NCBI GenBank assembly: GCA_039180385.1
Contig: JBCDDJ010000479.1
Coordinates: forward strand, 1-5,167
Source of the DNA: SIO4C1 sp039180385
Lineage (GTDB): Bacteria; Cyanobacteriota; Cyanobacteriia; Phormidesmidales; Phormidesmidaceae
Reading direction: 5' to 3'
Length of the DNA stretch: 5,167 bases
Shown: positions 5,146 to 5,167 of the stretch, one piece after another
How positions within the stretch are numbered: the stretch's first letter is position 1
How the letters are laid out: every line of letters begins with the position of its first letter
Made by a program: the position numbers and the translations under genes
The notes under the pieces: generated by a model
Databases searched by the model: none
Seen by the model: the letters and a program-made list of their open reading frames with translations, nothing else
What the model was told of the DNA's origin: nothing

Positions 5146-5167
5146 AGTCGGACAAGCAGTTAGGCGA

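Larger units (their letters stand above)
4722..5167. other. Gene-poor region upstream of petB
   Basis: I see no convincing gene in these 446 bases. A 102-codon plus-strand open frame with a GTG start (4745-5053) has no recognisable motif and covers the likely petB promoter. A short open frame from ATG 5133 runs off the right edge, but too few codons are visible to judge. In several cyanobacteria ctpA lies next to petBD; nothing visible here identifies it. The region is rich in small inverted repeats, several built on ACAAGT/ACTTGT, and probably holds the petB promoter and 5' leader. Confidence 0.6.

Noticed and set aside
5133..5167. Start of ctpA at the right edge
   Set aside because: ctpA neighbours petBD in some cyanobacteria, but the 11 visible codons (MGSAESDKQLG) do not look like its signal peptide, and too little sequence is present.

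Overview
The window is from a cyanobacterium. The firmest evidence is an adjacent petB-petD pair (cytochrome b6 and subunit IV of the cytochrome b6f complex) whose proteins have the lengths and sequence typical of cyanobacteria (222 and 160 residues). Two GCGATCGC (HIP1) octamers, common in cyanobacterial genomes, agree with this. Genus cannot be fixed from the sequence. Base composition is moderate, with very G/C-skewed low-complexity tracts between genes.

All five supported genes lie on the minus strand, so transcription runs from high to low coordinates. Bases 4722-5167 form a gene-poor upstream region with a possible petB promoter and a cluster of small inverted repeats. petB (4053-4721) and petD (3488-3970) follow, 82 bases apart. 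A hairpin with a T-run (3406-3451) probably ends the petBD transcript. After it come a small RsbW-type GHKL anti-sigma factor/serine kinase (2844-3266) and, 19 bases on, a GT4-type glycosyltransferase (1592-2824); these two are probably cotranscribed. A G-rich, repeat-laden spacer (1204-1591) follows. Last is a multi-pass membrane glycosyltransferase of the GT39/ArnT-like type (1-1203), which runs off the left edge of the window without its C-terminus.

Functionally, petBD is photosynthetic and respiratory electron-transport housekeeping. The other three genes suggest regulated surface glycan or exopolysaccharide synthesis: a cytosolic/peripheral GT-B glycosyltransferase, a polytopic lipid-linked-sugar transferase, and a partner-switching regulator. 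That link is inferred from gene order. The most unusual DNA is the spacer at 1320-1591. Its transcript-sense strand has two G-quadruplex-type motifs, a 16-base tandem repeat, and an in-frame 47-codon continuation beyond the GT4 stop codon. No clearly new biological system could be demonstrated.
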